Assembly (NCBI GenBank): GCA_963823105.1
Contig: CAWGKC010000004.1
Span: 248,001-312,000, forward strand
Origin: JAJYKC01 sp963823105
Lineage (GTDB): Bacteria > Acidobacteriota > Terriglobia > Bryobacterales > Bryobacteraceae
DNA: 64,000 nucleotides
Direction of reading: 5' to 3'
Both the position numbers and the translations under genes were made by a program. The notes under the pieces are model-generated. The model saw nothing but the letters and a program-made list of their open reading frames with translations, was not told where the DNA came from and did no database searches. The stretch's first letter is position 1; every line of letters starts with the position of its first letter. Below, in pieces: positions 56,560 through 64,000 of the stretch.

Positions 56560-57072
56560 ATGGAAGACAATAAAACTGTCGCCGAAGCGCCGGAACAGAG
56601 CGAGGCAAGCGGCTCGGCATTGGCGGCCGAGATCGAACGGCTGACGGCGGAGAAGAACGAGCTGAACGACAGGCTGCTGCGACGGCAGGCCGAATTCGAC
56701 AATTTCCGGCGGCGTGTCGAGCGGGAGCGGTTCGAGACGATGGAGTACGCCAGCACCGAGGCGGTGCGGGCGATGATTCCGATTCTCGACGATTTCGAAC
56801 GCGCGTTGAAGGCGGAGACGGCCGATAAGGAATACGCGAAGGGCATGGGGCTGATCTATCAAAGGCTTTTGGATAACCTGACGAAGCTGGGGTTGGAGCC
56901 GGTGCCGGCGGTTGGGACGGTCTTCGATCCGAACCTGCATCACGCCATTCAAAAAGAGGAGAGCGAAGAGGCCGAAGAGAACGCGATCCTCGAAGAGTAC
57001 CAGCGCGGGTATAACTTCCGAGGCCGGCCGTTGCGCCCGGCGATGGTGAAAGTAGCGGTGAAGAAAGCGTGA
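56560..57072 (+). CDS. grpE: GrpE, DnaK nucleotide-exchange factor
   Basis: 170 residues. Acidic start, a long coiled coil (AEIERLTAEKNELNDRLLRR), QAEFDNFRRRVERERFETME, then the beta domain with GMGLIYQRLLDNLTKLGLEP and HHAIQKEESEEAEENAILEE, YQRGYNFRGRPLRPAMVKVA. It exchanges ADP for ATP on DnaK. A TAAACT box ends 7 bases before the ATG, so it may have its own leaderless start besides read-through from hrcA. The stop overlaps dnaJ (GTGA). Confidence 0.95.
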   Translation: MEDNKTVAEAPEQSEASGSALAAEIERLTAEKNELNDRLLRRQAEFDNFRRRVERERFETMEYASTEAVRAMIPILDDFERALKAETADKEYAKGMGLIYQRLLDNLTKLGLEPVPAVGTVFDPNLHHAIQKEESEEAEENAILEEYQRGYNFRGRPLRPAMVKVAVKKA

Positions 57073-58195
57073 ATGTGACCAAACGCGATTACTACGAAAT
57101 TCTGGGCGTTGGGCGGGATTCGGACGAGCAGGCGCTGAAGAGCGCGTATCGCAAGCTGGCGCTGCAACACCATCCCGACCGCAATCCGGGCGACCACGCG
57201 GCGGAGGAAAAATTTAAAGAAGCGGCCGAGGCTTATGCCGTGCTGAGCGATGGGCAGAAGCGCGCCGCCTACGACCGGTTCGGGCATCAGGGCTTGCAGG
57301 GCGCCTCAGGCGGCGGTGGTTTCGACCCCAACTCCTTTTCCGATTTTGGCGATATTCTGGGCGATTTGTTCGGCTTTGGCGACCTCTTCGGCGGCGGAGG
57401 CGGTAGGAAACGGACTCGCGTGCAGCGCGGCGACGATTTCGCTTCGATCTGGAAATCGGTCTGGAAGACGCGATTCGCGGGATGAGCGCCGACGTGCAGG
57501 TGCCACGGATGGAACCTTGTACGCGTTGCGAGGGAACGGGCGCGGAAAAAGTGGACGGCATGGTCACTTGCTCGATTTGCAGAGGGCGCGGGGAAGTGAC
57601 GTATCAGCAGGGATTTCTTTCGGTGCGGCGCACGTGCGCCCAGTGCGGCGGGCGCGGGCAGATCATTCGCCGTCCCTGCACCGAGTGCCGCGGCGAAGCG
57701 TTCCTTCGCACGACACGGAAGTTGAAGGTGAGCATTCCGGCCGGGGTCGCCGACGGCAACCGGCTGCGGCTTCAAAACGAGGGCCAGGCCGGACCGAATG
57801 GCGGGCCGCCGGGAGATTTATACGTCGTCATTAAGGTGAAGGAGCATCCGATCTTCGAACGGAACGAGGACGACCTTTACTGCACCGTGCCGGTGAACAT
57901 CGCGCAGGCCGCGCTGGGAACGGAGGTGGAGTTGCTGACTTTCGACGGCTTGCACACGGTGAAGATTCCCGAGGGAACGCAGCCGGGCGCGCGCATCCGC
58001 CTCCGCAATCTGGGGGTGCCGCATTTGCAGGCGAGCGGGCGCGGGGATTTGTACGTTCACGTCGAAGTGAAGGTGCCGGTGCGGCTCACGCGGGAGCAAA
58101 AGAAAATGTTCGAGCAATTGCGCGAGACGCTGCCCGAGGAGAACGAGCCGAAGGAAAAGGGCCTGCTCGATAAGGTGAAGGACTACTTCGGATAG
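57069..58195 (+). CDS. dnaJ: Chaperone DnaJ, one frameshift as read
   Basis: About 375 residues after correction. J domain (KRDYYEILGVGRDSDEQALK, HHPDRNPGD with HPD), Gly/Phe-rich linker (FGFGDLFGGGGG), four zinc repeats (CTRCEGTG, CSICRGRG, CAQCGGRG, CTECRGEA) and the substrate-binding end (LRLQNEGQAGPNGGPPGDLY, VVIKVKEHPIFERNEDDLYC). It stimulates DnaK ATPase and delivers clients. Near 57441 one T is missing from a T run: TTTT instead of TTT restores the RFDLEIGLEDAIRGM junction. Start GTG 57069 overlaps the grpE stop. dnaK itself is not in this cluster. Confidence 0.9.
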
Positions 58196-58207
58196 ACGGG
58201 CCGTGGT

Positions 58208-58711
58208 TTAGAGCGTCAGGTAATAGTGCATCAAATCCAGCGGCGGCGGCGCGTGTCCCATCGCGCGCAGGAAGCCCGAAACCTGGCCCCGGTGGTGCGT
58301 GCCGTGATTCACCACGTGTAGAAGAATCTTCCATGCGGGCTGCGAGTAGGGCCGGCCTTTCAGATCTTGAAATGAGATTGGCCGCGTCACATCCTCGTCG
58401 CTTAAATCGCTCAGCCACCGCTTCCAGCGTCGATGCAAGGCCGGCCATTCCGTTTGCAGCAACGTCAGGTCGCGATCCTCGGGATCGAGGAACGCCGCTC
58501 GCGGCTGAGCCAAAACGCGCGACAGCCAGATGCGGTCCGCCGCATAGATGTGGACCAGCGTGTCGAGCACGGTTTTATCGGCCGTCTGGAAGTCCCTGGT
58601 CAGTTCTTCTGGCGAGAGCTTGGCGGCGGCATCCAGCAAACGCTGGCTGGCCCAGGCGGAGTAGTCGAGTTGGAGTTGGAGCGTGTCCGCGGAGACAGGC
58701 ATCTTGTGCAT
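58208..58711 (-). CDS. DinB-family protein
   Basis: 167 residues. DinB four-helix bundle: LQLQLDYSAWASQRLLDAAA, VLDTLVHIYAADRIWLSRVL and LLHVVNHGTHHRGQVSGFLR with His54, His136 and His140 as the likely metal ligands. Members are metal-dependent thiol transferases or of unknown activity in stressed cells. It is convergent with dnaJ, 12 bases apart, and its start is followed by the transposase remnant. Confidence 0.85.
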   Translation of the reverse strand: MHKMPVSADTLQLQLDYSAWASQRLLDAAAKLSPEELTRDFQTADKTVLDTLVHIYAADRIWLSRVLAQPRAAFLDPEDRDLTLLQTEWPALHRRWKRWLSDLSDEDVTRPISFQDLKGRPYSQPAWKILLHVVNHGTHHRGQVSGFLRAMGHAPPPLDLMHYYLTL

Positions 58712-58831
58712 TATAACCTCTCACGCACGGATTCCCGCGGGCGAGAACGGGTGCGCGACACAGGAGTGATAGATTCGGGGAAGCATTGGCCAAACTAGGG
58801 ATACGCTAAACGGGGCCGCGACTGTTGTTAT

Positions 58832-59203
58832 GGGTCGCACCTGCACGGCGACGAATCCGGCACAGTCGACCGGAACCACAAGGTTCCCGGCGGCCGATTG
58901 GCGGAGGCGAATCCAGAGCGTGTCGCGGTGATGCGCCAGCAGATGGACCAACTGCCCTATTTCCTTGACAGAGACCGCCGTATGACCGTACTCGACGCTC
59001 TCCGCGAAGTCTGCTTGCACCGCGGCTGGAGTCTCTGGGCCGCGCATGTGAGAAGCAATCACGTTCATGTGGTCGTGGAAGCGGACGCGCGCCATGGAAG
59101 CACGCGCTGGTTATGGAAGGATGAGGACGTCCAGGAATCGATCCGTCACGTCGTTTCCGGGCAAGGAGAACCAATGGAAGTTTACCTGGGAGAGCGGCTG
59201 TAG
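58832..59203 (+). pseudogene. Internally deleted REP-associated tyrosine transposase (Y1/HUH type)
   Basis: Reads GSHLHGDESGTVDRNHKVPG, LPYFLDRDRRMTVLDALREV, CLHRGWSLWAAHVRSNHVHV, in which HVH (59060-59068) is the HUH metal motif of IS200-like/RAYT transposases. The chain then jumps from VVVEADA straight to RHGSTRWLWKDEDVQESIRH at about 59089. In related proteins roughly 35-40 residues lie between, including the catalytic Tyr helix (NDFKxYxSR). The start is also missing. So this is a decayed gene that cannot cut DNA by itself. The same window carries four copies of a palindromic repeat. Confidence 0.75.
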
Positions 59204-59284
59204 CTACCGCTCCTTTACAGTCGCGGCTCGGTACCAGTCTTCACTATTTAGGTCGTGAACCTGGGGCAAAGCGACCCACTGCCG

Positions 59285-60568
59285 CTAAGGGCGCTTCATG
59301 TACTTCTCGTAAAGCCGCTTGTGTTTGTTGTCGAGATCGACGGGTTTGCCGGCGATGTATTCTTGCAGCACTTGGGTGCGCGTTTCGAGCGGATCGCCGT
59401 CGGTGACGATGAGGTCGGCGGATTTTCCCGGCTCGATGGAACCCAGGCGATCGGCGACGCCCCAGATTTCGGCGGCGTTCCGCGTGACCGATTTTAAAGC
59501 TTCGTCTTTGGGAAGGCCGAAGGCGGAGGCCATCGACGCCTCGTACGGGAGATTGCGGGCGAACTGGACGTCGAAGGTGCCGAAGGCGATCTTGATGCCG
59601 GCGCGGTAGAACGCGGCGGGCAGGGCGTAGGCCTGATCGTAGGGCATGTCCTCTTCGAGGGGAGTCTCAAGGGTGGGTCCGAGAATCACGGGCACGTTGG
59701 CGGCTTTGATATCGGGACCGAGCCTGCCTAGTTCGCGGCAGCCGGCGAGCACGATGCGCACGTTCTCTTTTTTCGCGAATTCGAGCGCGGCGCGGATCTG
59801 CTGTTCGCGCGGGGCGAGAACGAGGAGCGGGACCTTCTTTTCGAGCACGGGGATCATCGCCTCGAACTTGAGATCCGTTTCAAAGCCGGCGGCGTGGCCT
59901 TGCTTGGCGGTTCGATAGCGGCGGGCGTCTTCGAGAAACTCCGTTAGTTTGCGAAGGCGCTCGTCGTAAGCGCGCTGGATTTCGCGGAAGGGAGTCGTTG
60001 CGCCGCCGGGCGGAGCGAGGAAGGAGCGGCGGGGAGGGTCGAGGGAAGGGAACTGCAGGCCGACGGCCGCATCGGCAAGCACGGTCATTTCCGCCCAGGT
60101 CCAACCGTCGAGGTGAATGAGCGCGGCTTGGCCGGTGATCAGGCCCGGCGAACCGCCGGCGGAGGGGAGAGCGACGGCCGTGGTGACGCCGTTGGCGCGC
60201 GTGACGGGGATGTGTTCGCTGGCCGGGTTGATCGCCACTTCGGCGGTGAGCTGCGGATTGAAATCGCCGATTTCGTTGGTGTCGTTGGTCTCGCGGATGG
60301 AGGAGATCTCGCTCAGGCCGAGGAGGGTGGCCGAGTTGATCATGCCGGGATAGACGTGCAGACCCTTGCCTTCGATGACGCGGACGCCGCGGGCGGGGAT
60401 GCGAGCGCCCACGGCTTCGATCTTGCCGTCCTTCACGAGCACCGAGCCGTTGGGGATCTCCGGACCGGAGACCGGATGGATGGTGGCGTGTACGATGACG
60501 AAGGAATCCTGCGGGCCGGCCCAGAGCGTGGAGGCGAGGTAAGCGGCGGCCATGGCGCGGGCAATCAT
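59285..60568 (-). CDS. Amidohydrolase-like protein without the HxH metal motif
   Basis: 427 residues with a short signal (AMAAAYLASTLWAGPQ). Urease-type fold: VIVHATIHPVSGPEIPNGSV, LVKDGKIEAVGARI, then VYPGMINSATLLGLSE, where active relatives have PGxIDxHxH; both His are missing. The end keeps ALKSVTRNAAEIWGVADRLG, SIEPGKSADLIVTDGDPLET. It may be catalytically dead or use other ligands. Its start overlaps the upstream gene by ATGA (60565-60568), so the three amidohydrolases form one unit. Confidence 0.8.
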   Translation of the reverse strand: MIARAMAAAYLASTLWAGPQDSFVIVHATIHPVSGPEIPNGSVLVKDGKIEAVGARIPARGVRVIEGKGLHVYPGMINSATLLGLSEISSIRETNDTNEIGDFNPQLTAEVAINPASEHIPVTRANGVTTAVALPSAGGSPGLITGQAALIHLDGWTWAEMTVLADAAVGLQFPSLDPPRRSFLAPPGGATTPFREIQRAYDERLRKLTEFLEDARRYRTAKQGHAAGFETDLKFEAMIPVLEKKVPLLVLAPREQQIRAALEFAKKENVRIVLAGCRELGRLGPDIKAANVPVILGPTLETPLEEDMPYDQAYALPAAFYRAGIKIAFGTFDVQFARNLPYEASMASAFGLPKDEALKSVTRNAAEIWGVADRLGSIEPGKSADLIVTDGDPLETRTQVLQEYIAGKPVDLDNKHKRLYEKYMKRP

Positions 60569-61926
60569 TGCGCGGCCTCCGCTTCTTGTGGTTGCTGCTC
60601 TCTGCGTCCACCGGGCCGCGGCGAATCCCTGCGAAGACGCTCTTTCTCCTTGGCGATGAGGGCTTCCTTTTCCTTCTCCAGGGCGGGCCGCGCGGCCAAA
60701 TCTTTCTCGCGGTCGAAGTACACTTCGCCGTCGATGACGGTTTTCGTCACCTTGGCGTAGTTAGACAAGGGATGGGCGTCGAAGATCGCCAGATCGGCGT
60801 CCTTGCCCACTTCGATCGAGCCGGTCTTGTTGTCGATCATGAGCTGCTTGGCGGGGTTGATGGTGATCATCGAAAGAGCTTCGGTCTCGGTCATGCCACC
60901 GTACTTCATCGTCTTGGCCGCTTCGTCGTTCAGATGCCGCATCAACTCTTCCGAATCGGAATTCAGGCTGACGAGAACGCCTTTTTTGGCCATGATCGCG
61001 GCGTTATAAGGGATGGCGTCGATGGCTTCCATTTTGTACGCCCACCAATCGCTGAAGGTGGATGCGCCGGCGCCGTGGGCGGCGATTTCCTCGGCCACTT
61101 TGTAGCCTTCGAGGACATGCTGCAGGGTGCGGATCTTGAAGCCGTAATCGTCGGCGACCTTCAGCAGCATCAGGATCTCGTCGGCGCGGTAGCAGTGGGC
61201 GTGGACGAGGCGCTTGCCTTCGAGCACCTCCACGAGCGGCTCCAGTTTCAAGTCGCGGCGCGGAGGGATGGGATGCTCGCCGTTGGCCACTTTGGCGCGG
61301 TACTCGTTCCAATCGGCTTGATATTGCTTCGCCTCGTTGAAGGCTTCGCGGATGACGTCGTCGACGCCCATGCGCGTGGCGGGATAGCGCAGGTTCGTGG
61401 TGCGGAAAACGGAAGGCGAGCCCTGGCGCTTGGGATTCTCGCCGAGGGCGAACTTGATGCCGGGAAGCGCGCCTTGGAAGGGCAGCTCGGCCGCTGTTTT
61501 GCCCCAGCGCATTTTGATGACGACGGTCTTGCCGCCGATGGCGTTCGCGCTGCCGTGCAGGATGTTGGCGGTCGTGACGCCGCCGGCGAGCGCCCGGTAA
61601 ATATAGATGTCTTCGGGGTTCAGCGTGTCCTCGATGCCCACCATCGACGACACCGAAATGCTGCCTTCGTTTACCGCTTCGGTGGCGATGTGAGAGTGGC
61701 AGTCGATGATGCCGGGCATGACGAACTGGCCGGTAGCGTCGATGACGTTCGCTCCGGCGGGCGCATCCACCGTCTTGCCCACGGCGGCGATTTTGCCGTC
61801 GCGGATCAGAATGGATCCGTTCTCGATCGTGCCTTTGGTGACGGTGAGAATCGTCGCGTTCTTGACGACGGTTACCTGCGCGGCGAGCAGACCGCTTGAG
61901 ATCAGAACGAGCGCCGGGATCTTCAT
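60565..61926 (-). CDS. Amidohydrolase (imidazolonepropionase-like) with HxH motif
   Basis: 453 residues from the ATG at 61926, where a signal peptide begins (MKIPALVLISSGLLAAQ). ILTVTKGTIENGSILIRDGK, IAAVGKTVDAPAG, FVMPGIIDCHSHIATEAV with the HSH metal site, GKRLVHAHCYRADEILMLLK with the next His, and ITINPAKQLMIDNKTGSIEV, GKDADLAIFDAHPLS at the end. A Glu/Lys-rich C-terminal tail is added. Probably a periplasmic hydrolase of cyclic amides or dipeptides. Overlaps both neighbours by ATGA. Confidence 0.85.
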   Translation of the reverse strand: MKIPALVLISSGLLAAQVTVVKNATILTVTKGTIENGSILIRDGKIAAVGKTVDAPAGANVIDATGQFVMPGIIDCHSHIATEAVNEGSISVSSMVGIEDTLNPEDIYIYRALAGGVTTANILHGSANAIGGKTVVIKMRWGKTAAELPFQGALPGIKFALGENPKRQGSPSVFRTTNLRYPATRMGVDDVIREAFNEAKQYQADWNEYRAKVANGEHPIPPRRDLKLEPLVEVLEGKRLVHAHCYRADEILMLLKVADDYGFKIRTLQHVLEGYKVAEEIAAHGAGASTFSDWWAYKMEAIDAIPYNAAIMAKKGVLVSLNSDSEELMRHLNDEAAKTMKYGGMTETEALSMITINPAKQLMIDNKTGSIEVGKDADLAIFDAHPLSNYAKVTKTVIDGEVYFDREKDLAARPALEKEKEALIAKEKERLRRDSPRPGGRREQQPQEAEAAQ

Positions 61927-63277
61927 CGCGCGGCCTCCTCGGGCATCGCCGGTCGAGAACCGGCGCCCGGCGGCTCGGCCTCGGGTTCCGGCTCGAACTG
62001 TTTTTCCGTCAACGATGATGAATTTCACTTCCGTCTTGTCGCCGAACAGGTCGCCCTTCGTGACCAGGAGGTTGGCGATTTTTCCTTTTTCGATCGTTCC
62101 CAAACGATCCGCTACGCCGTAGATTTGCGCCGGGGCGAGCGTCATCGCGCGCAAGGCGTCGTCTTGGGAAAGTCCGGCGTCGAGGGCGCGGCGGATGGCG
62201 CGCTTGATTTCCGTCCCGCTCGTCAGGCCGTCGGAATAAAACGCGAATGGGACTCCGGCCTTGGCGAGCGCGGACGGGCGACGACGGAGCCCGGTCGCGC
62301 ACTTCGAGGACGCGCAAAGTTTCGTAGGCGTTGGGATTGGAGTCGCGCGGCTTCTCCGGCCACTTCAAACTCACCAGCACGGGCACACCGGCGGCCTTCA
62401 GCTCCGGAGCGGCGCGGTACGCTTCATCCATTCCATAGAGGACGGCGGTCTGGTGAAGCTCGTTGGCAAAGCGGATCATCCGCTCCATTTCGACTTTGCG
62501 GTGCGCGGGAAGCAGAATGCGCGGAGGCTCCAGGACGCCTTCGAGGGCGCGATCGTAGGCGGGGCGTTTCATCCCAACGTGGGTTTGCGCGTAGGCGGCG
62601 GCGACGGCACGATCGTGGCCGGCGTCGAGATAAACCTGGCGGATATAGGCGATGACGCCCATGAGCGAGCCGGGATAGCTGGCGAAACCGGCGCTGGCGA
62701 GCGTCAGGTATTCGGCGGCTGGCGTCGAGACGATCATCTCGCCCGCGTTGTCGCCGGCCAGTTCGATCACCGCGCCCTGGCCTGCGAAGATGCCGCGCAT
62801 CGGGAAAGAAACGGCGGTGGTGAAACCGAAATTGCGCAAAGCGGCGACGCGGGGATCGGAGGGTTTGACCAGGTCGGCCGCGCGCAGCCAGCTTGTCGTG
62901 GCGGGGCGGTCTTCGGGTCCTTGGGCGGGCGGCGCGGCGGCGGCTGCTGCGGGAGGTCCCGCACCAGGGCGGCGTGGCGCGGGCGCGGCGGGGAGGGCAT
63001 TGGGGTCGGTGATGCCGGCGTTGTCGAGCGCGTCGATCAGCCCTGGGTAGACGGTGAGGCCGTCGCCTTCGATAATCCAGGCGCCGGGCGGAATCGCCGC
63101 ATTCTCCCCGACGTCCACGATCAATCCGTCGCGGACCACGACGGTCGCCCTCGCGATGGCGGGACCGCTGACGGGGATCACTCGCGCGTTTCGAATGGCC
63201 AACGGGGTGGGCGTTGCGGCGGGACCGGAGACTCCGGCCGCCAGCGCCAGTGCGCACAGCAGAGCGGGCTTGCACAT
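61923..63277 (-). pseudogene. Amidohydrolase without the HxH motif, two frameshifts as read
   Basis: About 450 residues after correction, with signal peptide (ALLCALALAAGVSGPAA). AIRNARVIPVSGPAIARATV, VVRDGLIVDVGENA, VYPGLIDALDNAGITDPNAL (no HxH), a Pro/Ala insert and RILLPAHRKVEMERMIRFAN. Near 62286, CCC for CC moves the frame; correction gives ALAKAGVPFAFYSDGLTSGT, then LRAMTLAPAQIYGVADRLGT. Near 62006, AAAAA for AAAA; correction gives QFEPEPEAEPPGAGSRPAMP and a TGA overlapping the next ATG. First gene of the three-gene unit. Confidence 0.78.
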
Positions 63278-63315
63278 AAGGATGTCCCTAAATGGCGCGC
63301 CGCGCGGCGCGGAGG

Positions 63316-63531
63316 TTACTCCAGGCTATCTTGATATTCTTCGAGCCACGCCATCTGGATCGCTTCGAGCTTGCCTTCGGTGGACGCCGACGGCTCCCCG
63401 CCGAAATCGTCGAGCTCCATAATCCACTTGTGCAGGTCGGTGAAGCGGATGTGAGTGGGATCGAGATCCGGGAACTTTTCGTGCAGGCTCAGGGCGATGT
63501 CGTCGATGTTGTTCCAGTCGAGTTTCGGCAT
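63316..63531 (-). CDS. iscX: Iron-sulfur assembly protein IscX
   Basis: 71 residues. IscX signature: LDWNNIDDIALSLHEKFPDL, DPTHIRFTDLHKWIMELDDF, GGEPSASTEGKLEAIQMAWL, EE. The acidic surface binds the cysteine desulfurase IscS and iron and tunes cluster assembly. It lies 15 bases after hscA, matching the end of isc operons. No fdx gene stands between, unlike E. coli. Confidence 0.93.
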   Translation of the reverse strand: MPKLDWNNIDDIALSLHEKFPDLDPTHIRFTDLHKWIMELDDFGGEPSASTEGKLEAIQMAWLEEYQDSLE

Positions 63532-63546
63532 GAAAAACCTCCGGCG

Positions 63547-64000
63547 CTAAATCTTCGTTCCTTTGAGCGCGGCGCCGACGGCGGTGTTCATCATCTTCTC
63601 CGCCAGGGCCTGCGTCGCGTGGTTTAGCGCCTCGATCTTCGCCTGGATCGCGTGATGATCGCCGCTATGATACACCACCAGCAGTTCGTTCACGGCGCGG
63701 TCGATGGCGGCGCGCTCGCTCTTCGGCCAACTCAAACCAGGCGTCGTTGCGCTTGGCCTTTTCCGTCGCGCGGAGAATGTTGTCGGCCTCCACTTGGGCT
63801 TCGCGCGCCTGGCGTTCGGCGAAATCCTCCTCGGCGTTCTCCACCGATTCGATGATCATCTTTTCCACTTGCTCGTTGGTCAGGCCGTAGGAAGGCTTCA
63901 CGTCCACGCTGGTTTCCTTGCCGGTGCGCTTGTCGCGGGCGGTGACGTTCAGAATGCCGTTGGCGTCGATCAGGAAGCGGACTTCGATCCGGGCCAGCCC
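63547..64000 (-). CDS. hscA: 3' part of the Fe-S chaperone HscA, one frameshift as read
   Basis: Runs off the window end, so only the C-terminal part is seen. ARIEVRFLIDANGILNVTAR, DKRTGKETSVDVKPSYGLTN (VKPSYGLT is typical of HscA rather than DnaK), EQVEKMIIESVENAEEDFAE, then after a +1 shift near 63724 ERAAIDRAVNELLVVYHSGD, IQAKIEALNHATQALAEKMM. HscA, an Hsp70, helps transfer clusters from IscU. Removing one A from GAAGAG restores the joined frame. Confidence 0.85.

Overview
The window is GC-rich, tightly packed bacterial DNA that looks like Acidobacteriota of the Solibacter/Bryobacter kind. The clues are a tandem ADOP-type ABC permease pair, an acidobacterial VWFA-family protein, a 1084-residue Oar-like TonB-dependent receptor, many signal-peptide proteins of unknown function, Kdo/lipid A genes (a Gram-negative envelope), and a transposase remnant with the LHGDE..VDR signature that I associate with this phylum. 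This placement is inference. Genes are often coupled by ATGA, GTGA or 8-base overlaps.

Layout. 1-2735: end of one ADOP permease and a second one. 2.9-8.2 kb: double Usp protein, HemG-like flavodoxin, lipoprotein, mannose-1-phosphate guanylyltransferase and FtsH. 8.2-9.2 kb: remnant of a TolC/NodT-like efflux gene, a small MIase-like protein, tRNA-Gly(TCC), tRNA-Thr(TGT) and a terminator. 9.2-25.5 kb: secreted proteins, cyclophilin, a KdtA-LpxK fusion, VWFA protein, TonB receptor, pyrophosphatase, HEAT protein, CBM9-like protein, S41 protease and PilZ protein. 25.6-31.4 kb: DapA-like aldolase, aromatic-L-amino-acid-type decarboxylase, pyrD-ridA and a squalene-cyclase-fold protein. 31.4-35.9 kb: a lower-GC island with one large SIR2 gene. 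35.9-41 kb: hpnE and fused trpE(G). 41-52 kb: FecR/repeat proteins, an LssY/lectin-like protein, phospholipase-C-like protein, S9 peptidase, isoaspartyl peptidase and a pentapeptide-like membrane protein. 52.3-58.7 kb: rhodanese, murA, murQ, erpA, then hrcA-grpE-dnaJ and DinB. 58.8-59.2 kb: a deleted REP-associated transposase. 59.3-63.3 kb: three overlapping amidohydrolase genes. 63.3-64 kb: iscX and the 3' end of hscA.

The best candidate for an undescribed system is the SIR2 gene (31885-34648). Its N-terminal SIR2 domain has intact-looking NAD-site motifs. It is followed by a winged-helix-like segment, a PIN-like nuclease segment and a very basic coiled-coil tail, and the gene stands alone in an island of foreign composition. 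A second discovery is a dispersed palindromic repeat of about 68 bp in four intergenic copies, ending in GCGCAAA/TTTGCGC, in the same window as the transposase remnant.

Caution for users: at least fourteen single-base frameshifts interrupt otherwise well-conserved genes, including hrcA, dnaJ and hscA. Most sit where removing or adding one base of a short homopolymer restores the protein. This suggests sequencing error more than gene decay, so genes marked pseudogene may be intact in the organism. Several genes have an extended -10 box ending 6-8 bases before the start codon and no ribosome-binding site, which suggests leaderless transcripts.
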